64,000 bases of DNA from Vesta saturnalis (Eukaryota > Arthropoda > Insecta > Coleoptera > Lampyridae). A program made the translations under genes and the position numbers. Below, piece after piece: positions 23,770 to 35,600 of the stretch; within the stretch, counting starts at the first letter, position 1, and every line of letters begins with the position of its first letter. Location of the stretch: the NCBI GenBank assembly GCA_036346205.1, contig JARFJB010001357.1, positions 107,501 to 171,500 of the forward strand. The letters are read 5' to 3'. The notes below the pieces were generated by a model. That model searched no databases, was not told where the DNA came from, and was given only the letters and a program-made list of their open reading frames with translations.

Positions 23770-23922
23770 ACATCTTTAGAAATATTAAAGGATGTAACGA
23801 CTGCAAAGGCAGACTTAAATAAATTAAAACAAGACCTATTAGTTAAAGAAGATATGAGAAATTGGGAAATGAAGAAATCCACACAGAAGGGCTCCGACTG
23901 GATAAGGAACAAAAAAGAATAA
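23770..23922 (+). pseudogene. Harbinger Myb/SANT-like ORF2 end, copy 1
   Basis: The plus-strand frame gives TSLEILKDVTTAKADLNKLK, KEDMRNWEMKKS and WIRNKKE then stop. It resembles the C-terminal coiled region of the Myb/SANT-like partner protein that Harbinger elements encode, which helps the transposase reach the nucleus and the element ends. The DNA-binding N-terminal domain is not seen. Its position beside a Harbinger transposase supports the call, but the fragment is short. Confidence 0.45.
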
Positions 23923-24028
23923 AAATAGAATTACTTAAAAAAAATTGAGCAGTAAATGTTCTGTATTAATGCTTCCTACAAACAATTTTATTTGTAAAAC
24001 AACTACTGCTACTCTACTATTATATAAA

Positions 24029-27000
24029 CAGGGGCGCGCCAGGAGCATGCGGCGCCTGTGTCAAAATTTTTGATGGCGCCCCATTAATTAAAAACTTTTG
24101 TATCAAAAACTAATATTACAAATATTTTGCATGCCTAGGTGATAAGAGCCCCAACAATTATAGGTTCGGACACTTTAATTTTTAATTCTCTAGTAGCATT
24201 AAAATAATGAATAATTAATTTGAAATACTATAATTTTTAGACTTATGTTTAGGGACATTTAAATGACTGTTTTGTTATATTCTTAACGCATTGAAATAAA
24301 AACACACAAAGATTGAAATAGACTGTGTAAACTTTTTATTTAAAATACAAAATTACAAACACAAGAAAACAGATAAACAACAATAATAAATGAAAAATAT
24401 AATATTTATAATATAAACATAATACATATTATACGGTAAATTAAATAGGTACAAACATTGTAAATAAGTCATTAAATAAATTTTACTTTCCTAGCTTTTA
24501 GCAAAGGAAAAGTTTGGATAATATCATGAATATCAAGTTTATCCAGTATGTCAGACTTAATTGAAATTATTGCGAGATCTGATAATCTATTTTGCGCCAT
24601 TGTGGAGCGTAAATAACTCTTTATGATTTTTAATTTCGAAAAGACCGCTCCGCGACGCAACTGACACACGTAATGATAAAAGAATACGGAGTGCTACAGT
24701 AAAATTTGGAAAAACTCCTACTAAATCATTTGAATAAATATATTGAATTATTTGGGATATATCTTTTTGAATTCGTAATAAATACTTGACATTGTAAAAT
24801 TTCTTCACGTAAATCATCTGCGTCAATATCGGACTGATTTTCATGAGTTAATTTCGCTTGTAATTTTTGCAGCAAGATAATAGGTATTCTTTATTTTGTA
24901 AATTATCTAATGAATATAATAATTGGAATGAATCCATATGTTCTTTTAATAAAGAAAATCTGTCTTGTAACGAAATTAAAGTTTGATCTATTATACAGAA
25001 ATAAAAATTTACTTTGAATGAATTTTACCGATTTACTATAGGTTGACCTTCATGTTCATAATCAAATTGAGTAGATCTTTTACGTCGTCTTAATGGCCTC
25101 GCACTCGGACTACGAAATTCAGTTTCTATGTCAAACTTTTCTGCAATTAATTTGGAACTTTCAACAATTTCTGCAAAACTAGCATCAGATCGATAATTAG
25201 TTAAAAATGTATTTAGTTTGTTTAATGCATCCAAAGCAAGTTGCACATTTGTAATTTGAGATTGAAGCATTTTACTCACAAAATTTACTTGATTTAAAAT
25301 ATCATACCACACTTTAACGGAGCAAATAAATGTAAATGTAGACATTTTTCTCCCAGACATTTTGCTTGGTATTTAGATTGTTCGTCGACTCTTGTGTGGT
25401 CATTGCAAATTTCAAATAATGCATCAAAACGTCTGGTAAATATTTATAGAGAGGCTTTATGGCATCAATTCTACTTGACCAGCGTGTTTCGGATAAGGGC
25501 TTTAAAGTTAAATTAGTAACATGCTTGATGAAAATATTTAATCGATTATTAGACGCTGAGAAAAATTTGTATAATTCTTGTATTATATTAAAAAATTTAT
25601 TGTTTCATGGTTGATATTAGCGTCATCATTTACAATTAGATTCAGGCTGTGATTCGCACAAGGAACATAAAAAGCTGCGGGTTCAAATCTAAAATTCTTT
25701 TTGTAGGCCACTATTTTTGCCGCGCATGTTAGAGACATTATCATAGCCTTGGCCTCTTATAGTATTCATGTCCAAAATTAATGTTTTTAATAGATCAATA
25801 AGAAATGTTGTTAATCCAGCCCCTGTAACATCTAAAATTGGATAAAATGGTAAAAAATGTTCATGTATTTCAGTCGATCCTAATGCTAAATTGAAATGAA
25901 AGAATCGAATTATTACACTTATTTGCTCAATATGAGAAACATCCGAGTGCAATGTAATATTATTGAAAAATATTTATTTTGTCGACATAAATTTATAATA
26001 TGATTTTTAATATTAAAAGCCATTAAGGAAAGTATTTCATTTTGGATTTTGTCTCCTAGATATGTTGGCATTTTGTGAAATTCAGAATCGCTATTTATAC
26101 GTCGTGTGTGTTCCGATATAATAGGATCAAACTTTTCTAGTATTTCAATACATTTAAAAAATTACCATTGTTGCGATTGTAAAGATTACTGCTTTTGCCT
26201 CGAAGTGCTAAATTTTGTTTACATAAAAATTGAATTACATAAATTATTCGCTTTATTACTTCATACCATCGTTTACTTTCAATGTCTAATATTGTTTGCT
26301 GTAAATAATCAACAGTAGTTTTATTTTTGAACGATAGAAGCAACTCTGTCCATTTTTGTAGTTAGTAAAGTGAGTGGAAGTTTTTCATGGTGGTTCAGGT
26401 ACATTGCTATATGATGCCAGTCATTAAATCCCTGAATAAATCTATTTTGCTGAGAAGGTTCGAAAAGTTTACAACAAAAGCAATAAACATTATTTTTCGT
26501 AATTAAGTAAATCAACCAATTTCTATTACATTCTTCACCATTTTTAAGTTTTTCTTATAGTAACTTTCAGAAAATTTTCGACCCAACAAATCGCGCGGAA
26601 AATTAAAGTTTTTATTTGTTTAGGACCCGTTTTATAATAGCTTGCCTAGATATGTGAGGTATTGGTTCCGGCCAAAGCCCTGGATCATCAAATGCACATT
26701 TATTTATTGTATCTGTACCGGTCTCTTCAGTATAGTCCCCAGATCCAAGAACAGGGTAATTTCTTCAACGATTTGATTATCTTCACTGGGAGTTGGTCCT
26801 GGCTGACTTTGTATTTTGAATTCATCTACACTGGAACCGGGTACTGATTCCTGAATTGAATCTGGCGGATAATCTTGGTCAGTTCTGGTCGTTTGTTTCG
26901 TAAAATACTGTGTTAATCTTGAAGCATTTTCTCTTGTTCTTCTTGGCGTCTTTTCTTATTAATTAAATTTTGATGCCCGGAGAGTTTCTTTTCTCTCTTT

Positions 27001-27756
27001 CTTGAGACATCTAAATAAAAATATTCAGTAAATTATAAATGTAATTATTCTATTACCAAAAGTCTTGTATGCGTTATTTGCTTTAGTTTTTCTTTAATTA
27101 TAGGAAAGTATGAAGTAACATTTTCGAATAATTTCGCTTTTATCACTTTTTTTTCTAGATTTTGCAAACATTATCGCTACCCCTATTGGGAAATTCGTAT
27201 TGTTATGTATGTATGTTTATTTTAAATGCAAAATAGCTTACCTTTAATCTTTAATGTTCTTGATATTCTTAAATTCACATTCACTCACAAATATTTTAAA
27301 AATACAAGGTACATAAATTCTACACTAGTGCAGTACTGCTTGCTGAAGGAGAATGAAACAAATAATATGTTTGTTCAATCATAGACGATTTCAAGTAATG
27401 CATGTTTTAACAAGACTAAACGAGTTAGAACGCTTGCGCTTCATTTTGTAAATTCGTGCGTGGACAAATTTCCGCCGCCGCGTAGCTCGCGCGCTCCCGC
27501 CCCCGCGGCTGTATATCCATCGGCGATTTAATATGAAGAGTACACTGTATACATGATATTAACACGACTATACGAACTATTCATGTTAGAACAAGAATAA
27601 TTACTGAGATCATAAATAAGTTATAATAAAATAAGGCGATATTGAATTATTTTAATCGCAACCTATAACGAATTTTGAATTTATATACATTTTAAGGCCT
27701 TTTGGCCTCCTGGCCCCTGTGTTCGCTGACACATTCGACACATGGACGGCGCGCTG
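24029..27756 (-). mobile_element. hAT transposon (ZMYM1-like), copy 1
   Basis: Left end CAGGGGCGCGCC at 24029 pairs with the right end, which here reads GGCGCGCTG and in copy 2 GGCGCGCGCCTG. An exact 8-bp target duplication TATATAAA flanks it (24021-24028 and 27757-27764), the size expected for hAT elements. The insertion interrupts Harbinger sequence. Transposase on the minus strand. Confidence 0.92.
24472..27010 (-). pseudogene. hAT transposase (ZMYM1-like), copy 1
   Basis: Same gene as copy 2 (29499-32048) with more frame breaks. Visible pieces: a TTF-type zinc finger (near 26515), the motif IRGQGYDNVSNMRGKNSGLQ in the RNase H-like core (25790-25690), and a C-terminal hAT dimerisation region split by frameshifts near 24655 and 24770. 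The start matches ATG at 27010. Most differences from copy 2 are one-base changes in homopolymers, so some breaks may be sequencing or assembly errors. Confidence 0.82.
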
Positions 27757-27764
27757 TATATAAA

Positions 27765-28009
27765 CCTGGTGATTGTAACTTAATATGGGTACAGTCAAAT
27801 GCACTGACCACTCGTGGAAATCTGGAAATGTTATAGAAATCCAATGTGGTACTTGTAATTTCATCATCATTTCTTGCATATAAATAAATTGTGCTAACAA
27901 TGTAATTGCATTTGTCACTCTCTTTACAATTTTGTTAGCAGTAGATTTATCAATACCTGTGAAGTCACCTACGCATACTAACGTATTGCCTGTTGCATAC
28001 AAACGTAAT
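27765..28009 (-). pseudogene. Harbinger transposase fragment, copy 1
   Basis: The minus strand gives RLYATGNTLVCVGDFTGIDK, STANKIVKRVTNAITLLAQF and, in another frame, FPRVVSAFDCTHIKLQSPG. These are the helix-turn-helix region and first catalytic Asp segment (DCTHI) of HARBI1-like transposases. The 5' side is cut by the duplication junction at 28010 and the 3' side by the hAT target site. Compare 32828-33420. Confidence 0.82.
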
Positions 28010-28802
28010 TTAAAAAAATAAAAACTTACAATTTTAGAACACCCTGTAGAGTGATAGCATTTATATTTAAACATAAATAAACTATTGTAACATAATATGC
28101 AAGATGCGATAGTGATGATTGCCAATTAAAGTATTGTACTTTAGAACGGGCGACCTCAAAAGTGAGTTGCGATTTGGCTTTTGTTGCAGGCAATAAAAAA
28201 CCCTATTATATAGTGTGACCCGCAATTCTTTAAAATTATCTTAAATATAGTATAATTAATCACAGATTTCTAATTTAGAACCGTGTTTAAAACTTTTGTT
28301 ACCATCTCTTACAGAGGCAAGTTGTATTTATTTTCGATAGCGTTTAACATCTGATTCCATAATTTAATTTAGATCAAAACTGAATTGTTATTTACTTAAT
28401 TCAAATATTTAAACAGCGTTCTAGAAATAAATTTAATCTTTTCTCTCACCATTAATTCGTTTTTTTTTTTAATTTCTTATTTAGATAAATTACGTTACAT
28501 TTTTCCCGTCGTTGATAGCTCCAAGTTTTAATTGCTAATTAGCGTGCGTTAAAATGTTTTGGTTAAGTTTTTCTTTACTGATTAGTTACATAAAGCTCAT
28601 TACCAAATCATATGTTTGAATGAATTAATTTTTCTTTCTAATCATTTTACCTATTTAGGTTTGTTTTGAGTCGTGTAATTTTCCGCTTGTTGTATAATCG
28701 TTTTTTCAAGCGGAAGGTTGGCCAAGTGGTCGTTAGAATATCAAGTGGTCGAAAATGGTAAAATTCATCCTATTTTAACAATGGAGAAAAATAAAAAAGC
28801 AG

Positions 28803-28955
28803 ACATCTTTAGAAATATTAAAGGATGTAACGACTGCAAAGGCAGACTTAAATAAATTAAAACAAGACCTATTAGTTAAAGAAGATATGAGAAATTGGGA
28901 AATGAAGAAATCCACACAGAAGGGCTCCGACTGGATAAGGAACAAAAAAGAATAA
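28803..28955 (+). pseudogene. Harbinger Myb/SANT-like ORF2 end, copy 2
   Basis: Same sequence as 23770-23922 in the second duplication unit; see that entry for the basis of the call. Confidence 0.45.
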
Positions 28956-29061
28956 AAATAGAATTACTTAAAAAAAATTGAGCAGTAAATGTTCTGTATT
29001 AATGCTTCCTACAAACAATTTTATTTGTAAAACAACTACTGCTACTCTACTATTATATAAA

Positions 29062-32000
29062 CAGGGGCGCGCCAGGAGCATGCGGCGCCTGTGTCAAAAT
29101 TTTGATGGCGCCCATTAATTAACAACATTTGTATCAAAAACTAATATTATAAATATTTTGCATGCCTAGGTGATAAGAGCCCCAACAATTATAGGTTCGG
29201 ACACTTTAATTTTTAATTCTCTAGTAGCATTAAAATAATGAATAATTAATTTGAAATACTATAATTTTAGACTTATGTTTAGGGACATTTAAATGACTGT
29301 TTTGTTATATTCTTAACGCATTGAAATAAAAAACACACAAAGATTGAAATAGACTGTGTAAACTTTTTATTTAAAATACAAAATTACAAACACAAGAAAA
29401 CAGATAAACAACAATAATAAATGAAAAATATAATATTTATAATATAAACATAATACATATTATACGGTAAATTAAATACAAACAATGTAAATAAGTCATT
29501 AAATAAATTTTACTTTCCTAGCTTTTAGCAAAGAAAAAGTTTGGATAATATCATGAATATCAAGTTTATCCAGTATGTCAGACTCAATCGAAATTATTGC
29601 GAGATCTGATAATCTATTTTGCGCCATTGTGGAGCGTAAATAACTCTTTATGATGTTTAATTTCGAAAAAGACCGCTCCGCGGACGCAACTGACACACGT
29701 GATGATAAAAGAATACGGAGTGCTACAGTAAAATTTGGAAAAACTCCTACTAAATCATTTGAATAAATATATTGAATTATTTGGGATATATCTTTTTTTG
29801 AATTCGTAATAAATACTTGACATTGTAAAATTTCTTCACGTAAATCATCTGCGTCAATATCGGACTGATTTTCATGGGTTAATTTCGCTTGTAATTTTTT
29901 GCAGCAAGATAATAGGTATTCTTTATTTTGTAAATTATCTAATGAATATAAAAATTGGAATGAATCCATATGTTCTTTTAATAAAGAAAATCTGTCTTGT
30001 AACGAAATTAAAGTTTGATCTATTATACAGAAATAAAAATTTACTTTGAATGAATTTTCACGATTTACTATAGGTTGAGCTTCATGTTCATAATCAAATT
30101 GAGTAGATTTTTTACGTCGTCTTAATGCCCTCGCACTCGGCACTACGAAATTCAGTTTCTATGTCAAACTTTTCTGCAATTAATTTGGAACTTTCAACAA
30201 TTTCTGCAAAACTAGCATCAGATCGATAATTAGTTAAAATGTATTTAGTTTGTTTAATGCATCCAAAGCAAGTTGCACATTTGTAATTTGAGATTGAAGC
30301 ATTTTACTCACAAAATTTACTTGATTTAAAATATCATACCACACTTTAACGGAGCAAATAAATGTAAATGTAGACATTTTTCTCCCAGACATTTTGCTTG
30401 GTATTTAGATTGTTCGTCGACTCTTGTGTGGTCATTGCAAATTTCAAATAATGCATCAAAAACGTCTGGTAAATATTTATAGAGAGGCTTTATGGCATCA
30501 ATTCTACTTGACCAGCGTGTTTCGGATAAGGGCTTTAAAGTTAAATTAGTAACATGCTTGATGAAAATATTTAATCGATTATTAGACGCTGAGAAAAATT
30601 TGTATAATTCTTGTATTATATTAAAAAATTTATTGTTTCATGGTTGATATTAGCGTCATCATTTACAATTAGATTCAGGCTGTGATTCGCACAAGGAACA
30701 TAAAAGCTCGCGGGTTCAAATCTAAAATTCTTTTTGTAGGCCACTATTTTTGCCGCGCATGTTAGAGACATTATCATAGCCTTGGCCTCTTATAGTATTC
30801 ATGTCCAAAATTAATGTTTTTAATAGATCAATAAGAAATGTTGTTAATCCAGCCCCTGTAACATCTAAAATTGGATAAAATGGTAAAAATGTTCATGTAT
30901 TTCAGTCGATCCTAATGCTAAATTGAAATGAAAGAATCGAATTATTACACTTATTTGCTCAATATGAGAAACATCCGAGTGCAATGTAATATTATTGAAA
31001 AATATTTATTTTGTCGACATAAATTTATAATATGATTTTTAATATTAAAAGCCATTAAGGAAAGTATTTCATTTTGGATTTTGTCTCCTAGATATGTTGG
31101 CATTTTGTGAAATTCAGAATCGCTATTTATACGTCGTGTGTGTTCCGATATAATAGGATCAAACTTTTCTAGTATTTCAATACATTTAAAAAATTACCAT
31201 TGTTGCGATTGTAAAGATTACTGCTTTTGCCTCGAAGTGCTAAATTTTGTTTACATAAAATTCAATTACATAAATTATTCGCTTTATTACTTCATACCAT
31301 CGTTTACTTTCAATGTCTAATATTGTTTGCTGTAAATAATCAACAGTAGTTTTATTTTTGAACGATAGAAGCAACTCTGTCCATTTTTTGTAGTTAGTAA
31401 AGTGAGTGGAAGTTTTTTCATGGTGGTTCAGGTACATTGCTATATGATGCCAGTCATTAAATCCCTGAATAAATCTATTTTGCTGAGAAGGTTCGAAAAG
31501 TTTACAACAAAAGCAATAAACATTATTTTTCGTAATTGAGTAAATCAACCAATTTCTATTACATTCTTCACCATTTTTTAAGTTGTTCTTATAGTAACTT
31601 TCAGAAAATTTTCGACCCAACAAATCGCGCGGAAAATTAAAGTTTTTTATTTGTTTAGGACCCGTTTTTATAATAGCTTGCCTAGATATGTGAGGTATTG
31701 GTTCCGGCCAAAGCCCTGGATCATCAAATGCACATTTATTTATTGTATCTGTACCGGTCTCTTCAGTATAGTCCCCAGATCCAAGAACAGGGTAATTTCT
31801 TCAACGATTTGATTATCTTCACTGGGAGTTGGTCCTGGCTGACTTTGTATTTTGAATTCATCTACACTGCAACCGGGTACTGATTCCTGAATTGAATCTG
31901 GCGGATAATCTTGGTCAGTTCTGGTCGTTTGTTTCGTAAAATACTGTGTTAATCTTGAAGCATTTTTCTCTTGTTCTTCTTGGGGTCTTTTTTTATTAAT

Positions 32001-32819
32001 TAAATTTTGATGCCCGGAGAGTTTCTTTTTCTTTCTTTCTTGAGACATCTAAATAAAAATATTCAGTAAATTATAAATGTAATTATTCTATTACCAAAAG
32101 TCTTGTATGCGTTATTTGCTTTAGTTTTTCTTTAATTATAGGAAAGTATGAAGTAACATTTTCGAATAATTTCGCTTTTATCACTTTTTTTTCTAGATTT
32201 TGCAAACATTATCGCTACCCCTATTGGGAAATTCGTATTGTTATGTATGTATGTTTATTTTAAATGCAAAATAGCTTACCTTTAATCTTTAATGTTCTTG
32301 ATATTCTTAAATTCACATTCACTCACAAATATTTTAAAAATACAAGGTACATAAATTCTACACTAGTGCAGTACTGCTTGCTGAAGGAGAATGAAACAAA
32401 TAATATGTTTGTTCAATCATAGACGATTTCAAGTAATGCATGTTTTAACAAGACTAAACGAGTTAGAACGCTTGCGCTTCATTTTGTAAATTCGTGCGTG
32501 GACAAATTTCCGCCGCCGCGTAGCTCGCGCGCTCCCGCCCCCGCGGCTGTATATCCATCGGCGATTTAATATGAAGAGTACACTGTATACATGATATTAA
32601 CACGACTATACGAACTATTCATGTTAGAACAAGAATAATTACTGAGATCATAAATAAATTATAATAAAATAAGGCGATATTGAATTATTTTAATAGCAAC
32701 CTATAACGAATTTTGAATTTATATACATTTTTTAAGGCGCCTTCGGCGGCCTTCGGCGCCTTTGGCCTCCTGGCCCCTGTGTTCGCTGACACATTCGACA
32801 CGTGGACGGCGCGCGCCTG
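29062..32819 (-). mobile_element. hAT transposon (ZMYM1-like), copy 2
   Basis: Ends CAGGGGCGCGCC (left) and GGCGCGCGCCTG (right) form an inverted repeat with one mismatch, flanked by the exact 8-bp duplication TATATAAA at 29054-29061 and 32820-32827. Both duplication units share this target site, so the hAT inserted before the 5-kb duplication. About 770 bp lie between the right end and the transposase ATG, including a CpG-rich block near 32505-32550. Confidence 0.93.
29499..32048 (-). pseudogene. hAT transposase (ZMYM1-like), copy 2
   Basis: Starts at ATG 32048 (MSQERKKKKLSGHQNLINKK), then a polar linker, a TTF-type zinc finger with NRNWLIYS, VYCFCCKLFEPS and HHIAMYLNHHEK (31623-31240), an RNase H-like core with GQGYDNVSNMRGK (30790-30720), and a C-terminal 214-residue piece (30143-29499) holding the hAT dimerisation signature SVASAERSFSKLNIIKSYLR. 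This layout is that of ZMYM1-like hAT transposases, which excise the element and insert it with 8-bp duplications. At least three frame changes break the ORF, several in homopolymers. Confidence 0.87.
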
Positions 32820-32827
32820 TATATAAA

Positions 32828-33420
32828 CCTGGTGATTGTAACTTAATATGGGTACAGTCAAATGCACTGACCACTCGTGGAAATCTGGAAATGTTATAGA
32901 AATCCAATGTGGTACTTGTAATTTCATCACCATTTCTTGCATATAAATAAATTGTGCTAGCAATGTAATTTCATTTGTCACTCTCTTTACAATTCTGTTA
33001 GCAGTAGATTTATCAATACCTGTGAAGTCACCTACGCATACTAACGTATTGCCTGTTGCATACAAACGTAACGCCAGCAATAATTGATGTAAGGATGAAA
33101 TTGCTTGATTTCTGAAATTATTCCCGTAAATGTCAGTAGTAAATATAAACAAAGGCATTCATTAACCTGTTCGTGTCTGGTATCAAATTTACGACAGTAT
33201 TTTTTGTTAGACAAAATATAACAAAAAATTCTTCTTCCGACCAGTTTGCAAAGTGATCAGGTCGTGGACGAAACACACGCTCATTTCATGCATGTCGTTG
33301 TAATTGCAAAAAAACTTCTTCTGGCTCTGAAGACGAACTATTAAGATGCAATAAAGAATGACTGTCAGGATTAGAACTATCTTCGCCAGAAGATGAAGAC
33401 GAGGAACTTGAAGATTCCAT
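32828..33420 (-). pseudogene. Harbinger (HARBI1-like) transposase, N-terminal part
   Basis: Starts at ATG 33420 with a Ser-rich MESSSSSSSSGED leader. One in-frame TGA interrupts (near 33287), then PDHFANWSEEEFFVIFCLT and NTVVNLIPDTNRLMNA. A frame change near 33160 leads to LYATGNTLVCVGDFTGIDKS and, after another, FPRVVSAFDCTHIKLQSPG. The protein stops at the hAT insertion at residue ~200 of a usual ~350; the remaining catalytic part is not found on the other side of the hAT, so the Harbinger was already a deletion derivative. Harbinger transposases cut and paste with 3-bp TTA/TAA duplications. Confidence 0.82.
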
Positions 33421-33782
33421 TTAAACTAGGTATAAGTATAAAAATTAATAAGTAATTCGAAGTGATGAAAAAAATTGACTCACTTTCAAATGATGTAATA
33501 ATAGGTAACAGGTAATCAATACAAAAAACAAAACAATAACCAACTTAACGAAGATAATAAATAAGCGCTAACAACAATTGTAATTCTAACAAACAAAGAA
33601 AACAAAGAATTCTTTAACTTCAAATAATAATCTTAACCGTAACTTCAAAAATCAAACTCAAGGTTTCCAACGGTTCTGTCAACCGCAGATTGAATCAGTA
33701 GCATATATTTCCTGTGCACAGATAATGTATTTTTATCTGTGGCTTTACAAATCAACCCGGCCCGACCTTCAGGCAACTAAAT
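33421..33782. other. 5' flank of the Harbinger transposase
   Basis: AT-rich non-coding sequence upstream of the transposase start. The end GGCCGGGTTGATTTGTAAAG (minus strand, near 33763) resembles a Harbinger-type terminus, and a second candidate GGGCCGGTTGTATAAAG ends at 34083 followed by TTA. No matching left end was found, so the right limit of the element is unsettled. Confidence 0.35.
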
Positions 33783-33912
33783 AGAGTGAAAAATGGAAAT
33801 TAAATCTATGGTAACCTAGGTTACCGTAGATTTATTTCCATGTTTTTATTTTATCATATAAATCTACGGTAATCTGGGTTCCGTAGATGTAATTTCCATT
33901 TTTTTACTCTTT
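33783..33912. mobile_element. Small foldback/MITE-like palindrome
   Basis: AGAGTGAAAAATGGAAATT at the left pairs with AATTTCCATTTTTTTACTCT at the right, and inside both halves the string AAATCTAyGGTAACC and its complement occur, so the 130-bp unit can fold on itself in more than one way. The inner hairpin centred at 33818 is nearly perfect. It lies just outside the Harbinger start. Confidence 0.75.
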
Positions 33913-35600
33913 TTTACCTTGATCATGCGCAATGTATAAAGTTCATTTGTAGAGCACAGAAAATAGACGCTAGTGATTGAATCTCAGATTTAGTACCAAC
34001 CAAAGATTATACAACAAACATTTCGAATCAACCACTGGTTGTGTTGCAACCGACAGTCAACCTTACTTTATACAACCGGCCCTTAGTTCTTTCTATATCT
34101 TTAGGAATAATTTTTTGCTGCGGATTTGATGAACAAATTACGTTTTTTATTATTTGATTTGTTTATCACCAATTAATAAACTATCAGTAACTTTGTTTTC
34201 TTATTTTATCTCCGTCCCTTCTATAATACCCAGTTGAAAGTTAATTAATTAGACTAAGTTAATTTCCAACTAATTAATTTTGTTTAGTTCAGAATTATTA
34301 CACCAGTTAATTTTTTGTACAGCGACCTTTACTAGTTTATAGCCTGTTTAGGCAAATACGATTTTTTGTTGGTTATTATTTTACATACGAACTTGATTTA
34401 AGTTTTTTGCCACCCTGGTCAGACAATTAAAACTACTATCTTATAGGGATTCATTCCATTTTAGCTACCGCCCATCAAGACCTTCCTTTGTTCTATTATT
34501 CTTAATCACTGATGTTATTTTTTGGTTTACTTATTAACTCAAAAGTTTATGTGTTTCCCGCACCGTAATTACCCATTTTTTTACCGAGTTTCTTTTATGA
34601 GTATTTTTTGTCCGACTAAATATTAATTTAACTAATTGCAATTGACCGCAATAACAATTTTTTTTCTCAAACTGAGACCAAGAGTTTTATTTATTTTGTT
34701 TTGCCGTTTGACTACTTTTTATGTTCCCTAATTTACATTTATATACTGAATTTTATTATTATCCGACTAGTAAAACAGTTGCTTCCGATTCCCGTACGAG
34801 GGTTTTTTGTCCAACTACAATTTTTTTTAATTGATGCTACCGGGACCGACCCAATAAGGACAGAAGTCCCACTCACCGTCACCGCTGTAAATTTTCGAAG
34901 ACCCCTGGTAAACCGACGTTTTCACTGACACTACTCGGTCCGCTTTTACCTTTTCTATCCCCCGCGAAGAGGAACCTAGGCCTCTAGATCACCTTTCAAC
35001 TAGATTGGCGCCCGAAATACCCGATTTTACCGTAACCTTGTTTCCAAAGTTTACCGCTCCGCCCATATTAAATAGTTCTTATGACAACTGACTATTAGAA
35101 GTGCTAGAATATTAATTTTTTCATAACGATGTGTATAAAGTATTAAAAATATATGCTAATATGAGATTTAATCCTATATATTGGCCACATTTCAAAATTG
35201 AAATATCCTCTCAAATTTTTTTGTCAGTGTTTTTCGCTGGTAATTATTGCCTTAGTGATTTTGTTATTATAAACAGAACGTGATTAGTCGATACTCAACA
35301 TTCTGGAAGGTGTGATTGATGCATTTTGAATTGTTATACCAGTTTTTTGCCTGTAAAATTCTTCTGCAGGATTGTTGATGGGTAACATCCCGAAACCAAA
35401 ATCCTGAGCGGGAAGTAATTTAGTTCAAAACGTGGGCATTTTCCATAAACATAGTCATTACACTACTACACCTACACTACAATTTCAGAGAAGTACATAT
35501 GATTTTTTTTATTACGTATGTATATATGTGTGAATAAATACATGAATTCTAATATTTCAGTCTAAAAAAGAGTATTCTCTAGAAATTATGAGGTGATGTA
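33913..35600. other. No gene; T-rich stretch
   Basis: From about 34100 to 35100 the plus strand is strikingly T-rich with many runs of T and few runs of A, and some GC-richer text at 34840-35060 (including TTGGCGCCCGAAA, which only loosely resembles a tRNA-Lys primer site). No protein similarity was recognised in either strand. 35100-35600 should be the 3' side of the piggyBac element. Confidence 0.4.

Larger units (their letters stand above)
22964..28009. repeat. Tandem duplication, copy 1 (~5.05 kb)
   Basis: Collinear and nearly identical to 28010-33069. The repeat starts inside TTTAAAAAAAxTAAAAACTTA; copy 1 stops at CAAACGTAAT, exactly where copy 2 begins again. In copy 2 the same place runs on into unduplicated Harbinger coding sequence. 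Contents per copy: end of a Myb/SANT-like ORF, a hAT element, and the start of a Harbinger transposase. Confidence 0.95.
28010..33069. repeat. Tandem duplication, copy 2 (~5.06 kb)
   Basis: Second, head-to-tail copy of 22964-28009. The hAT dimerisation region reads in frame here but not in copy 1. Near 32739 copy 2 has extra GCGCCTTCGGCGGCCTTCG-like sequence absent from copy 1. Sequence similarity ends at 33069 with CAAACGTAA. Confidence 0.95.

Noticed and set aside
34985..35030. LTR-retrotransposon primer binding site (TTGGCGCCCGAAA)
   Set aside because: The match to a tRNA-Lys 3' end is short, no LTR pair or gag/pol is nearby, and the position is isolated.
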